NCBI RefSeq assembly: GCF_000204055.1
Contig: NW_006768810.1
Span: forward strand, 706,907-770,906
DNA: 64,000 bases
Origin: Melampsora larici-populina 98AG31
Lineage: Eukaryota > Basidiomycota > Pucciniomycetes > Pucciniales > Melampsoraceae
Direction of reading: 5' to 3'
Of the stretch, positions 45,201-53,414 are shown piece by piece. Position 1 is the first letter of the stretch; every line of letters starts with the position of its first letter. The position numbers were made by a program, and so were the translations under genes. The notes beneath the pieces are model-generated. The model had not been told where the DNA came from and did not search any database. It worked only from the letters and a program-made list of their open reading frames with translations.

Positions 45201-47119
45201 TGAATTGGAAAAGGCCGAAATCAGCAAAAGGAATCAAGAAGTTTTTGGGCACGGTGCAATGGATGAAAAAGTTCATCTGGGGTCTAGAAAAATATGTGAA
45301 CAAACTCACGCCTCTCACCAGCACGAAACTTGATCCTTCGAAGTTCAGGTGGGGTAAGGAGGAAGAAGATGCTTTTCAAAATATCAAGCAACTGATGACA
45401 TCATTACCAAATTTGAAGAACATCGACTTTGAGTCAGACGACCCAGTGTGGCTCTTTACGGACGCTAGTGGTTCAGGTCTGGGAGCTGCTTTATTCCAAG
45501 GTAAAGAGTGGAAGATAGCATCGCCAGTAGCTTATGAGTCGAGACAGATGACGCCGGCGGAGAGGAATTACCCCGTACATGAGCAGGAGCTCTTGGCTGT
45601 GATGCACGCGCTCCACAAGTGGAGGATGCTTTTGTTGGGTATGAAGATTAATATCATGTCGGACCATCACTCATTGACTTATCTCCTTAAGCAGAAGACT
45701 CTCAGTAGAAGACAAGCTAGGTGGATTGAGACATTGGCGGATTTTGATGTGGATTTTAAGTACATTAAAGGGGAAGATAACAGTGTAGCAGATGCGTTGT
45801 CAAGGAAGGATATCGATGAAGAAAGTGTAGACTGTGTAGCGGCGTTGATTGAAGCAGGACCTATGTTGTCACCACAAGTACATAATCGCATCACGGAAGG
45901 TTATGACGGTGATTCATTTTATAGCACGGTGAAGGCAGTCCTCCCATTGCGAGAAGATTGTGTCTTGGTGGACGGGCTGCTCTATATCGACAACAGGTTG
46001 TATATTCCGTTCGTGAACAGTTTAAGGGAGGAGTTGATAGACGAAGCACATTCAAGGCTAGGTCATTTAGGATATCTGAAGACTATTGGTGACCTCAGGA
46101 GGGATTTCTTTTGGCCACGGATGGCGAAGGACGTACAGGCGTTTGTGAAGTCTTGCGATGTGTGTCAACGCACGAAAGGGTCCACTCAAGCTCCGATCGG
46201 AAAAATGCTCACGCCGTCTATTCCGCAATTGCCCCTTGAGTGTCTCGCCATCGACTTTGTGGGACCTCTTCCAAAAGTCAACACCTACGACATGATACTG
46301 ACATGTACGTGCAGACTCTCAGGCTTTACAAAGATTATCCCATGCAGCCAGACAGACAATGCCGAGAAGACAGCGACTAGACTTTTCTCAGCTTGGATCG
46401 GCACCTTTGGCGCACCAACGTCTATCATCAGTGATCGGGACAAAACGTGGACGTCAGTATTCTGGAAGGCACTCATGCGACGTTGTGGTACAAATTTCCA
46501 CATGACGACAGCGTTCCATCCGCAGGCCGACGGCAGGAGTGAGCGGACTAACCGCACTGTAGGACAGATACTTCGCACATTCACCTCCAAGCGTCAAGGT
46601 AAATGGCTCGAGTCCCTGGCGGCGGTAGAGTACGCAATCAATGGAGCCATGAATGTCTCCACAGGCATGACCCCGTTCGAACTCATTTACGGTCGACGTC
46701 AACGACTTATCTCGAGCAAGGAGGCAGAAGATACCGACCCATCATCTCTAGACAAGTGGTTCAAAGCTCGACAAGATACATGGGCATCAGCGCGCGACGC
46801 ACTGTGGACCAGTCGGGTACACCAAGCGTTACAGCACAACAAGCGTTGTCGAACAGCAGAACCCCTTTTACCGGACTCCTGGGCATTGTTAGACAACTCG
46901 GATTGGCGAGGAAGACACCAAGGCGGCGTAGACAAGTTGAAGGAACGATTCGAAGGACCTTACAAGGTTATCAACTCGTCAAACCACGGACAAAATGTCG
47001 AATTAGAACTTCCGGAGGGGGATCGAAGACACAACATCTTTCATGTTTCAAAGGTCAAGCCCTACATTGAACGCGAGGAGGAGGAAGTCGAGGCGCTGAT
47101 TGATGGAGTACGGAAGTAA
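42293..47119 (+). CDS. Ty3/gypsy Gag-Pol polyprotein, 1608 residues, intact
   Basis: A single uninterrupted frame carries all retrotransposon domains in Ty3/gypsy order. Gag covers about residues 1-480, with a Pro-rich start, FLLWYSSLRTFFRTKG and an unusual zinc-knuckle-like CHFCKGWCGSEHRAC (from 407). A protease motif follows (LADPGAEINLLT, Asp536; DPG instead of the usual DS/TG), then reverse transcriptase (RWVCDYRVLNSLT, YLDDIVVF from 903), RNase H (TDASGSGLGAALF, Asp1057), and integrase with HHCC finger (His1253) and DDE residues Asp1321, Asp1381 and Glu1417 (35 residues between the last two). The frame ends at HNIFHVSKVKPYIEREEEE plus a few residues, so there is no full chromodomain. There is no stop between gag and pol. 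The ATG chosen is the first in frame, 181 bp after the LTR. Confidence 0.95.
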   Translation: MPTRRQAPTTDPKAPPEPLPDPEAIIRENRRLQRQSRPDPNIARLAALEQQLPATPARTRTDYLPPVTPNRLRTESTALPVLPESSDESPLSSIPSSPTRQPASPKTFPKMTDQTIKPGDPTSDLMKAIVESNLATNRRMEQMEEFMKKMLISKESTSTAPSPEESKPASGIDLTKFRTSDGPIYKGPYRDAEPFLLWYSSLRTFFRTKGVTTDSDRIILVGSFLEEPNAHAFYEGGYDSFIKGSWKEFLTQLFASCLTSDWKDRLYEKAQHLQMSPYEDFIAYSTRARQIQILINFDSIRINDLQLATFVEYGMIEELKTAVKLWGFSTYTKDFAYHTFESKCETLYASLVASHAITKKIRVPNFATTSYNRPRVAAATTSSTTGRLSDEEFTWKIHSYRDSIGQCHFCKGWCGSEHRACKGPYVREKVVFPPGYVAPPKPANYVPPRAKSSPPAGRGQAGRSTQPPAGRPAASYAKVAAASEFPEMDEVSVAALQALDEELDLAETEGCVPPPKPPRVIIEFIYNGEKIKALADPGAEINLLTERVADRLNLRKRKLVKPMQLSLAVNTESPPPVLTHFTTLDLVEPTSQKMFNRTYCKLGEVGGDFDMILGTPFFNIFQFSVSINQRAIVCEKTGVKIYDYRLLEEWNEEFQKLSVPRINEPVKKCETSWEQEVSLKERQLFKSDNEVYEMKLLEEFEELFPVDIPAVSDEAEEEGLFVDGSFPEKLQNESSKIRHKIVLKDPEAVIKEKAYNYPPKHMNAWGKLVDQHLAAGRIRRSTSQYASPSLIIPKKDPTELPRWVCDYRVLNSLTVRDRAPLPNVDTLVRLVGTGKIFSIIDLTNAFFQTRMREADIPLTAVHTPWGLYEWCVMPMGLTNAPSTHQGRLEEALGDLLNTICVVYLDDIVVFSKTAEEHALHTKMVLQRLREANLYCSKKKTKLFRKEIKFLGHWISGEGIRADGEKVEQVLNWKRPKSAKGIKKFLGTVQWMKKFIWGLEKYVNKLTPLTSTKLDPSKFRWGKEEEDAFQNIKQLMTSLPNLKNIDFESDDPVWLFTDASGSGLGAALFQGKEWKIASPVAYESRQMTPAERNYPVHEQELLAVMHALHKWRMLLLGMKINIMSDHHSLTYLLKQKTLSRRQARWIETLADFDVDFKYIKGEDNSVADALSRKDIDEESVDCVAALIEAGPMLSPQVHNRITEGYDGDSFYSTVKAVLPLREDCVLVDGLLYIDNRLYIPFVNSLREELIDEAHSRLGHLGYLKTIGDLRRDFFWPRMAKDVQAFVKSCDVCQRTKGSTQAPIGKMLTPSIPQLPLECLAIDFVGPLPKVNTYDMILTCTCRLSGFTKIIPCSQTDNAEKTATRLFSAWIGTFGAPTSIISDRDKTWTSVFWKALMRRCGTNFHMTTAFHPQADGRSERTNRTVGQILRTFTSKRQGKWLESLAAVEYAINGAMNVSTGMTPFELIYGRRQRLISSKEAEDTDPSSLDKWFKARQDTWASARDALWTSRVHQALQHNKRCRTAEPLLPDSWALLDNSDWRGRHQGGVDKLKERFEGPYKVINSSNHGQNVELELPEGDRRHNIFHVSKVKPYIEREEEEVEALIDGVRK

Positions 47120-47470
47120 GTTCCTCTCCTCTGTATGCACCGCCGTAGTATACTACGAAAATTGTCAAAAAACAACACCTCGGCCACTCTGTGAGCACAA
47201 CCCTTTCGACACTCTCCCTTTAGTTGTCGACGAAGCAGGATGGCGACAATTGCGGCGGACTTCAGATTCAACAGATTTCGACTTCAAGATTTATTTCCTT
47301 TTTTTTTTTTTCTTCTTTTTTCTTTTCTCTTTCTGTTTTTATTATTTTTCACATCAAGACAAATCAATTTCAGATGGTTTTACAATTTTTTTCTTTTCCT
47401 TTTCATTTTTGTTTTGATAACATCAACTTTTCCTCAGGCATGCTTTTCTTCCTTTTATAGGAGGGGAGAC

Positions 47471-47861
47471 TGTAAGACCTTTGGTCATTACACAGACACG
47501 TGATCATGCACTTAGACATAACACTTAAGACTTAACATCAAGTACTATATATTCTTGTTTCTCTCTCTTTGTACGTTCTGGTTCCTTAGAGATATCGGGA
47601 CTGATTAAATCTCCCTTCATCCTTCGGAACCAGGTACAGTCAAGCTTTCAGTTCTTCTTCTCTTACTTTCAGCTTTGTTTAGTTCATATAGTTGGAGAGA
47701 TATCGGGACTGATTAAATCTCCCTTCATCCTTCGGAACCAGATGGGTTCTTGTTAGGTATTGAAATATAAAATCAGGTCTCTTGGGTTCTAGAAACCCTC
47801 TCGCTGTGTCTCACAGTGTCCCGTTCCGTAGTATCGAGTGAAGGTTCTCAGGAACCTTACA
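47471..47861 (+). mobile_element. Right LTR of the Ty3/gypsy element (391 bp)
   Basis: Same length, ends and internal 45-bp duplication as the left LTR, with no difference seen by eye. It is preceded by a polypurine tract and a T-rich stretch (47285-47420). Confidence 0.95.
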
Positions 47862-48800
47862 ACAGGCAGTTAACATATGTAGTGGTGGTATTAGTAATAT
47901 TTAAGGTTCCAAGAGTATTCCTGGGATTTCACAGTTATAGATGATGATGTAATGTTACAGGAGCAAGAGGGTATTAGTAATGGCTGTGTACAGGAGTAAA
48001 AAGGTGTGAATTTTGTTGAAAATAGAGGTTTTTAGGTGATTACATATGTCAAATGACGTCAGATTAGTTTGGTAGATAGTTAATTCAACGCGAAATCACC
48101 CAATAAATAATGTGCAAACTTTAAAACACTAGTAACAGAGGTGTGCAAGGAGGATTATAAGGGAAATAAGGAATTGGAGTGAACTTTGGATTTTACACTT
48201 ACATGCATACATGTAGCAACATTTGCATACAAAAACCTTGACTTCACAACTCAATGACTCATTCATCACTCATTATAAGAACATGACCTGGGGCCATTTA
48301 ATAATTAGCATCATGAGCTCTATAATGTGCACTTTAGTAATTGAAAATTGGACATCAATTAAAGAAACCCGTAACTTCAAAAATAGGGTTTCACCCACAT
48401 TATAAGGGAAACATCACCTGTAATCATCATAAGAAGTGCTGTGTAACATGTGATTACATCATTGATCACTATTGGCTGTGCAAATTACATCATCTATTAG
48501 TAACAAAGTCATTACATCACATCATTACAAGGTTTTTAGGGGGTTTTGGTCAAAATTGATTGGTTTTTGAGGCTGTTGACCATTGTAAGACTTGTAACAC
48601 ATCAATATATATACTCATGAAGGGTTTGGGGATTGTGGTTCCCCTTTTGATTATATTTTATCTTTGGTATAGTGTTTTTAATCAATATTAAATTATACTG
48701 TATTTGTACTAAGGTCATTTAAATCCGCCCCTTCAAGCCAGGAGAAATTTATTTACATGTGTTCAAGACTATTATTCCCTTTAGGAATAATACATACAAC
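47862..48800. other. No gene recognised
   Basis: This AT-rich stretch has only a 60-codon frame (48223-48405) without features. Several ATTACATCAC-type motifs occur at about 48420-48530. Confidence 0.35.
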
Positions 48801-49100
48801 CACCATGTAAATATCCATGTGGCACGTCGACGTGCACACACGGAGAGTTTTGAAATAAAACTTCAAGTCCTTTGGTCAAATTTAGACTGAGATTGTTGTT
48901 GAGCACCCTTTGTGCTTTGTGATTTGTTCAAAGGATTTGCAGAATCCTTTGTTGTCAGCAGGGGTCAACTGACTTTCAACCTCCCAGGTGATAAGGGGAA
49001 GATGTGCTTGTTGTGGCACCTCTTTGATGGGTTGTTACAGGGTCTAAGGAAATTCTTTTGTGTGTGCACGTCGACGTGCTACAAGAATATTTACATGGTG
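48801..49100. mobile_element. 300-bp foldback MITE with CAC/GTG ends and AAC duplication
   Basis: About 45-bp inverted termini: CACCATGTAAATAT then the palindrome GCACGTCGACGTGC on the left, and the mirror image on the right. The flanks are AAC on both sides (48798-48800 and 49101-49103). CAC termini with a 3-bp duplication suggest a non-autonomous CACTA-type element. There is no coding capacity. Confidence 0.85.
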
Positions 49101-49560
49101 AACAGTATTGCTAGCAATTGATATTGTTTGTGAACTTTTTGCGCTTAAAAACTGGAATAATACTTAAAAGTATTGATAACTTTTCTCTGGTGCCTTTTAT
49201 TTTTTTCTCTGTTATCACAACGTGGTCAGCAAGTGCCCTTGTGCAGGTTTCTTTGAATAAGGCACTCTTTAGGCAAATTCTACTATTCATACATTAGTAG
49301 ATTATCCCTTCTTAGGTGTTGTAAAGCTCTTTTTGAGCTTTAAATACTACAATGTTCCAAGGGCTTGGATCTTGCCCCACCCAATGTGTATGTGAGTTGT
49401 ATTTCACTCTTTACACAGTCCAGTGGCAATCATCTGAGCAGGTTATAAGAAGCACCCAGAGTATTAGTCATAAATATCAAAGATTTGTTAAGACTTCCTT
49501 TGTGTTGGTCATTCTGTTGTTGCTCAGTCCTTGCTGTAGCATTTTTGTTCAGCTTTTAGC
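49101..49560. other. No gene recognised
   Basis: No convincing frame is present. This borders the left arm of the long inverted repeat. Confidence 0.3.
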
Positions 49561-50429
49561 AATGTGGGGGTCATTTGCCCATCATACCACCAAAGTTCCA
49601 ATGTCATCAGATGACATCATGAATCTGTATACACCTGCTCCTGTATGAAAAGATCACAAATATAAAGTTTATTAATATCATGTAAATTGAGTGGGTTATT
49701 GAGGTTTGAAGAAAGCATGGATAAAAAATACTATTTTTATGCTATACTTAAGACTTGGATCTTGAACATCTTCAATCTGTATCAACATACATAGACATTA
49801 CACTTGATCATATTTTCCACAATATGTTTCTCTGCATTTTTGTCCCCTACAGCCTTTGTCTATGGGCAGTATTTATATATGTAATTGCTGATTGTATACA
49901 GAGGTTGAATTTGCTGGAGTTCTTTGAGCTTCAGGCAAACTGTGACAAAGTTTAGGGCCAAAATTGTGCTCAAATTAACTGATATGTGTGTAAATAGTAC
50001 TCTCCAAAGGTTTCTGCTATTAATTTCTTCATATTATTCCTAGGAACAACAAATCAGGGAAAAATTGGACTGCTCATGTAGAATCCACAATTGCATACAC
50101 TGCAAACATTATTCAACTTCCCCAAGTGGGCAGGAAAAAATGATTGGGAGTATGATTTGTCATAAAATGATCTATCACTCCACACCTGAGCCATGAAACC
50201 CACACTACATATGTGTAGCAGGCTCTGTGAATAGGTTGGTATCATGTACATAGAGTTTTGCTCATTTATCTGCTCATCAGAATAAGTTATTCATATGTGA
50301 TACATGCTGTAACTTTTTTTAAGATTGACTACATACACTGACTCAATGTTTTGGTGTAATCTCATCAACTCAACTGCATGAAACATCCTTCCTGTTACTG
50401 AGAAATAGCTTCAAAAATATTGCCTGAGC

Positions 50430-51435
50430 AGCTACAGAATTTTATGTATAGTGCATGGAGGCAAATCATTGTCAATTCAAAACCAAGGCCTGAAACAATT
50501 GCTCAACCACAAAACTTGTCATACCCACCAGCCAATAAAAGTTCTGGAATGCTTTCACTGAGAGGATTCCATGCATATCTTTTTTTTCTTTTTTTTCAAA
50601 ACAATAAATCCATACCAAGCCATCAACTTTTCCAAAAAAAACAAGTCATGGAATGCTGTCCCTTAGAGCAATCCCTGCATATATTTTTGGGGAAAAATAA
50701 TGAAATCTTGTTCTTTTCTGAAGAGTTGATCTTTTTTACATTTGCATTTTATCTCTGTGGACAACACCGCAAGCGCTACGCAACGCAATGGATTTCAACC
50801 TATTTCCATTGTGTTGCGCAGTCGGCGCATTATTACGCTACGCAACCACTCCGCAATGGGGCGTTTTTATTCTACCTTGCCGTTGTGGAGCGGTCAGGCA
50901 AATATTGCGGAAAATGCGCAATATTGCCCTATTTCCGCAATATTTGCCCTAAATAACTGTCAAAAACCAACCGCAATTGCGGTGCGGGTTTCTGAGCAAC
51001 AGGTTTTTTGAACCTGGATTGCAGAGCGCTGGCACCGCACTATATTGTGTTGCTATTCCGGCGCCCAAGAGCGCTACGCAACCGCACCGCAACCGCAACA
51101 TAGTGTGGTGCTCTTGCCGTATTGCTGTGGGTTTTTGTCTTAGAAAGCTGAGAACCAGCACATCTTGCTGCCCAAGGGCTTGTTGGCTTGAGACAGGAAG
51201 CCAAGCTCAAGTCAAATGAGGAGTGTACAATCTGGATGAAGAAACCAGAATCCAACCTGATTGAAGGTTCTGAAATTTGAGCTGGTAGGGGCAAAAGGGC
51301 AAATTATGAAGTATTTACCTGTATTTAATTGATCCCAAATTGCCAAGGTCTTGCCTCCACGCACTATAGTGAATTTTTGGGACAAATTTTCTGAATTCAA
51401 CAGAGGTACATGTGGTATAACATGTGATTTATTCA
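50430..51435. other. Spacer with CCGCAA-rich segment
   Basis: No gene is recognised; the plus frame 50420-50956 lacks domains. From about 50765 to 51130, CCGCAA / TTGCGG / GCGCTACGCAAC motifs are dense in both orientations, resembling the ends of a short hAT-like non-autonomous element, but no boundaries could be set. Confidence 0.35.
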
Positions 51436-51500
51436 GGCCCTTGCTATTTGCAGCCCACACAAAATCCATGTAGGCGCTGCCAAAACAGCGCCTACATGAA

Positions 51501-51645
51501 GGGTGCGTTCACTTAAGCAATTTCTGGTGAGAAATCACATTCTGCAAAATTTAAAGTGTCTATTTGGTGGTGTATGTTTCATTTTTGCATTCAAAAATTT
51601 ACAGAATGTGATTTCTGCTTGAGAATTTCTTAAGTGAACGCGCCC
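51501..51645. mobile_element. PIF/Harbinger-like MITE, second copy (145 bp)
   Basis: Same 145-bp length and ends (GGGTGCGTTCACTTAAG and TTAAGTGAACGCGCCC) as 7638-7782, in reverse orientation. The flanking trinucleotides are GAA and AAA, so the duplication is imperfect here. Confidence 0.85.
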
Positions 51646-51801
51646 AAAGGTTTCCCACAAAAAAGCGCCTATATTTATGATGTAGGCACTTTTTCCTTTT
51701 TCAAATGACGCCTACAGGCTGAAAAACCAATGTAGGTGTCATTTGTGAACGCCTACATTCTAAAAATAAAATGTAGGCGTAAATTTGAAGCGCCTACATT
51801 A

Positions 51802-52015
51802 GGGGGTTTCAAGTCAATAAATTTACGGTATTTTACAGTCCAACAAGTTGTCCAATGTTGCAAAATATACCGTAAATTTGAAAAAATTGGGACACCTTTT
51901 TATGTGTCCCGAATGGTGTTGACCGTATATTTGCAGAAAAAAACCCACCGTAAAATTTAAAAAACTTGTCCATTTTTTAAAAAGTTTCACAAAATATTTC
52001 TGACTTGAAACCCCC
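51802..52015. mobile_element. 214-bp MITE with GGGGGTTTCAAGTCA ends
   Basis: Inverted termini GGGGGTTTCAAGTCA and TGACTTGAAACCCCC are flanked by TA on both sides, as for Tc1/mariner-type elements. The body is AT-rich with several TTTACGGT / ACCGTAAA motifs. There is no coding capacity. Confidence 0.8.
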
Positions 52016-53159
52016 TATTGTGTAGGCATCACAAAAATGCGCCTACATCTTTTTTTTGACTGTAGGCGTAATTTTTGTGCGCCTACATATGTTAATACCA
52101 CCACCCTTATAATTTAATACCAACACCCTTATTCTTTAATTTCAACACCCTTATGATTTAATTCCAACACCCTTATAATTAATTATAAGACCCTTATAAT
52201 TTTATAATCAAATGCACATTCTTACATTTAATACCCTTATCATTTAATACCAACACCCTTATAATTAATCTCACCACCCTTATAATCAATCTCACCACCC
52301 TTATAATTTAATACCAACACCCATATATATATACCAACACCCTTATAGATTTGTATTCACACATGTATAAGACCCTTATAACTAACTTAAGCGCCTACAT
52401 GGAAAAAACAATGTAGGCGCTTTTTTTGAGCGCCTACATTTCATTTTTAGAATGTAGGCGTACACAAATGACGCCTATTTTGGTTTTTCAGCCTGCAGGC
52501 GTCATTTGAAAAGGGAAAAAGCACCTACATCATAAATGTAGGCGCTTTTTGGCGGAAAACAACCATGTAGGCGTAATTTGGACAGCACCTACATGGATTT
52601 CATGTGGGCTGCAAATAGCAACGGCCTTCATTTATTCTGGCAGGCAAAAAACTGAGCTGACCTGTATGTACATGATAGACAACTATTTACTTAGCTTGTT
52701 GCACATATGTAGTGTGAGTGTTATGTCTCAGGTGTGCAGTATTGGATCCTTTTATGACAAACTGCACTATCAATCATTTTCCTCTTCCAACTTGGGGAAG
52801 TTGGATGATGTTCACAGTGATATAGAAATGTTCCTTGTACAGGAAGGCTGTAAAGCACAAAAATGTAGAGAAGTGTATCACAGAAAGGGATCTAAGATTT
52901 ATTGTATATGTATATTGACAAAGAGTAAAAATATCAAAGATCCATGTCTTAATTATAGTACAAAAATAGTATTTTTTATCTGTGTTTTTTTCAAACTTCA
53001 ATAACTCAGTCAATTTACATGATAAAGGTTGATAAACTATATATTCTTGATCTGTGAATACAGGAGAAGGTGTGTACAGATGTACAATGTCATATGATCA
53101 CATCACAATTTTGGTGGTATGACAGGCAGATGACCCCAGTATCATGCTGAAATTAGTTT

Positions 53160-53265
53160 AAAGTCATTTTGAAATCCTGTTGAAATCCTGTTGAAATCCT
53201 GCTGAAATCCTGTCGAAGTCATGGTAGTATCTGGCCTACCAGTCACTATTAGCTGGGAGCTGTAA
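53160..53265. repeat. Tandem GAAATCCTGTT motif followed by a CTGGCCTACCAG palindrome
   Basis: Four to five copies of the 11-bp motif TTGAAATCCTG run up to CTGGCCTACCAG. The layout (11-bp array, then a short palindrome) matches the right end of the giant CACTA, but the sequence differs. It may be the terminus of a related element whose body lies to the left. Confidence 0.5.
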
Positions 53266-53414
53266 TTGTATACAGCAGATAGCTTATACATGTGAAGTGA
53301 CTAAAAGAACTGGAGTTAAACATGATTTCTTTGAAACAAGGTATTTTGATATGTAGAGTGGATAAATGTTTTGACTTTAGATATTTGGTATATTGAAGTG
53401 GATTTGACTTGTGG

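Larger units (their letters stand above)
41721..47861 (+). mobile_element. Complete Ty3/gypsy LTR retrotransposon (6.1 kb)
   Basis: Two identical 391-bp LTRs flank an intact Gag-Pol frame, and the purine-rich AGGAGGGGAGAC at 47459-47470 directly before the right LTR is the polypurine tract. Identical LTRs and an open frame point to recent insertion. However, the 5-bp flanks do not match (GGTAC on the left, ACAGG on the right), so no target duplication is visible. Confidence 0.93.
51436..52626. mobile_element. Foldback element, copy 2, with two nested MITEs
   Basis: Same termini (TTGCTATTTGCAGCCCACA-type) and internal GCGCCTACAT / ATGTAGGCGC blocks as the copy at 12083-35807. It is interrupted at 51501-51645 and 51802-52015. 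Without these it is about 830 bp, close to the 788 bp of copy 1 without the giant element. It is uninterrupted at the position where copy 1 holds the giant CACTA and so serves as the empty-site control. Confidence 0.88.
49560..53145. repeat. Long imperfect inverted repeat
   Basis: The left arm (about 49560-50430) and right arm (about 52640-53145) are reverse complements with scattered differences. For example, the right arm reads AAAATAGTATTTTTTATC near 52966 and the left arm has its complement near 49725. Part of the same family recurs inside the MITE at 55128-55510. Either these are the long terminal repeats of one element or two copies inserted in opposite orientations. The spacer holds a motif-rich segment (50750-51130) and foldback copy 2. 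Confidence 0.72.

Noticed and set aside
47100..47417. Chromodomain of the gypsy integrase in the frame after the stop
   Set aside because: The residues after the stop do not show a chromodomain pattern, and the downstream frame runs into poly-Phe from a T-rich stretch.
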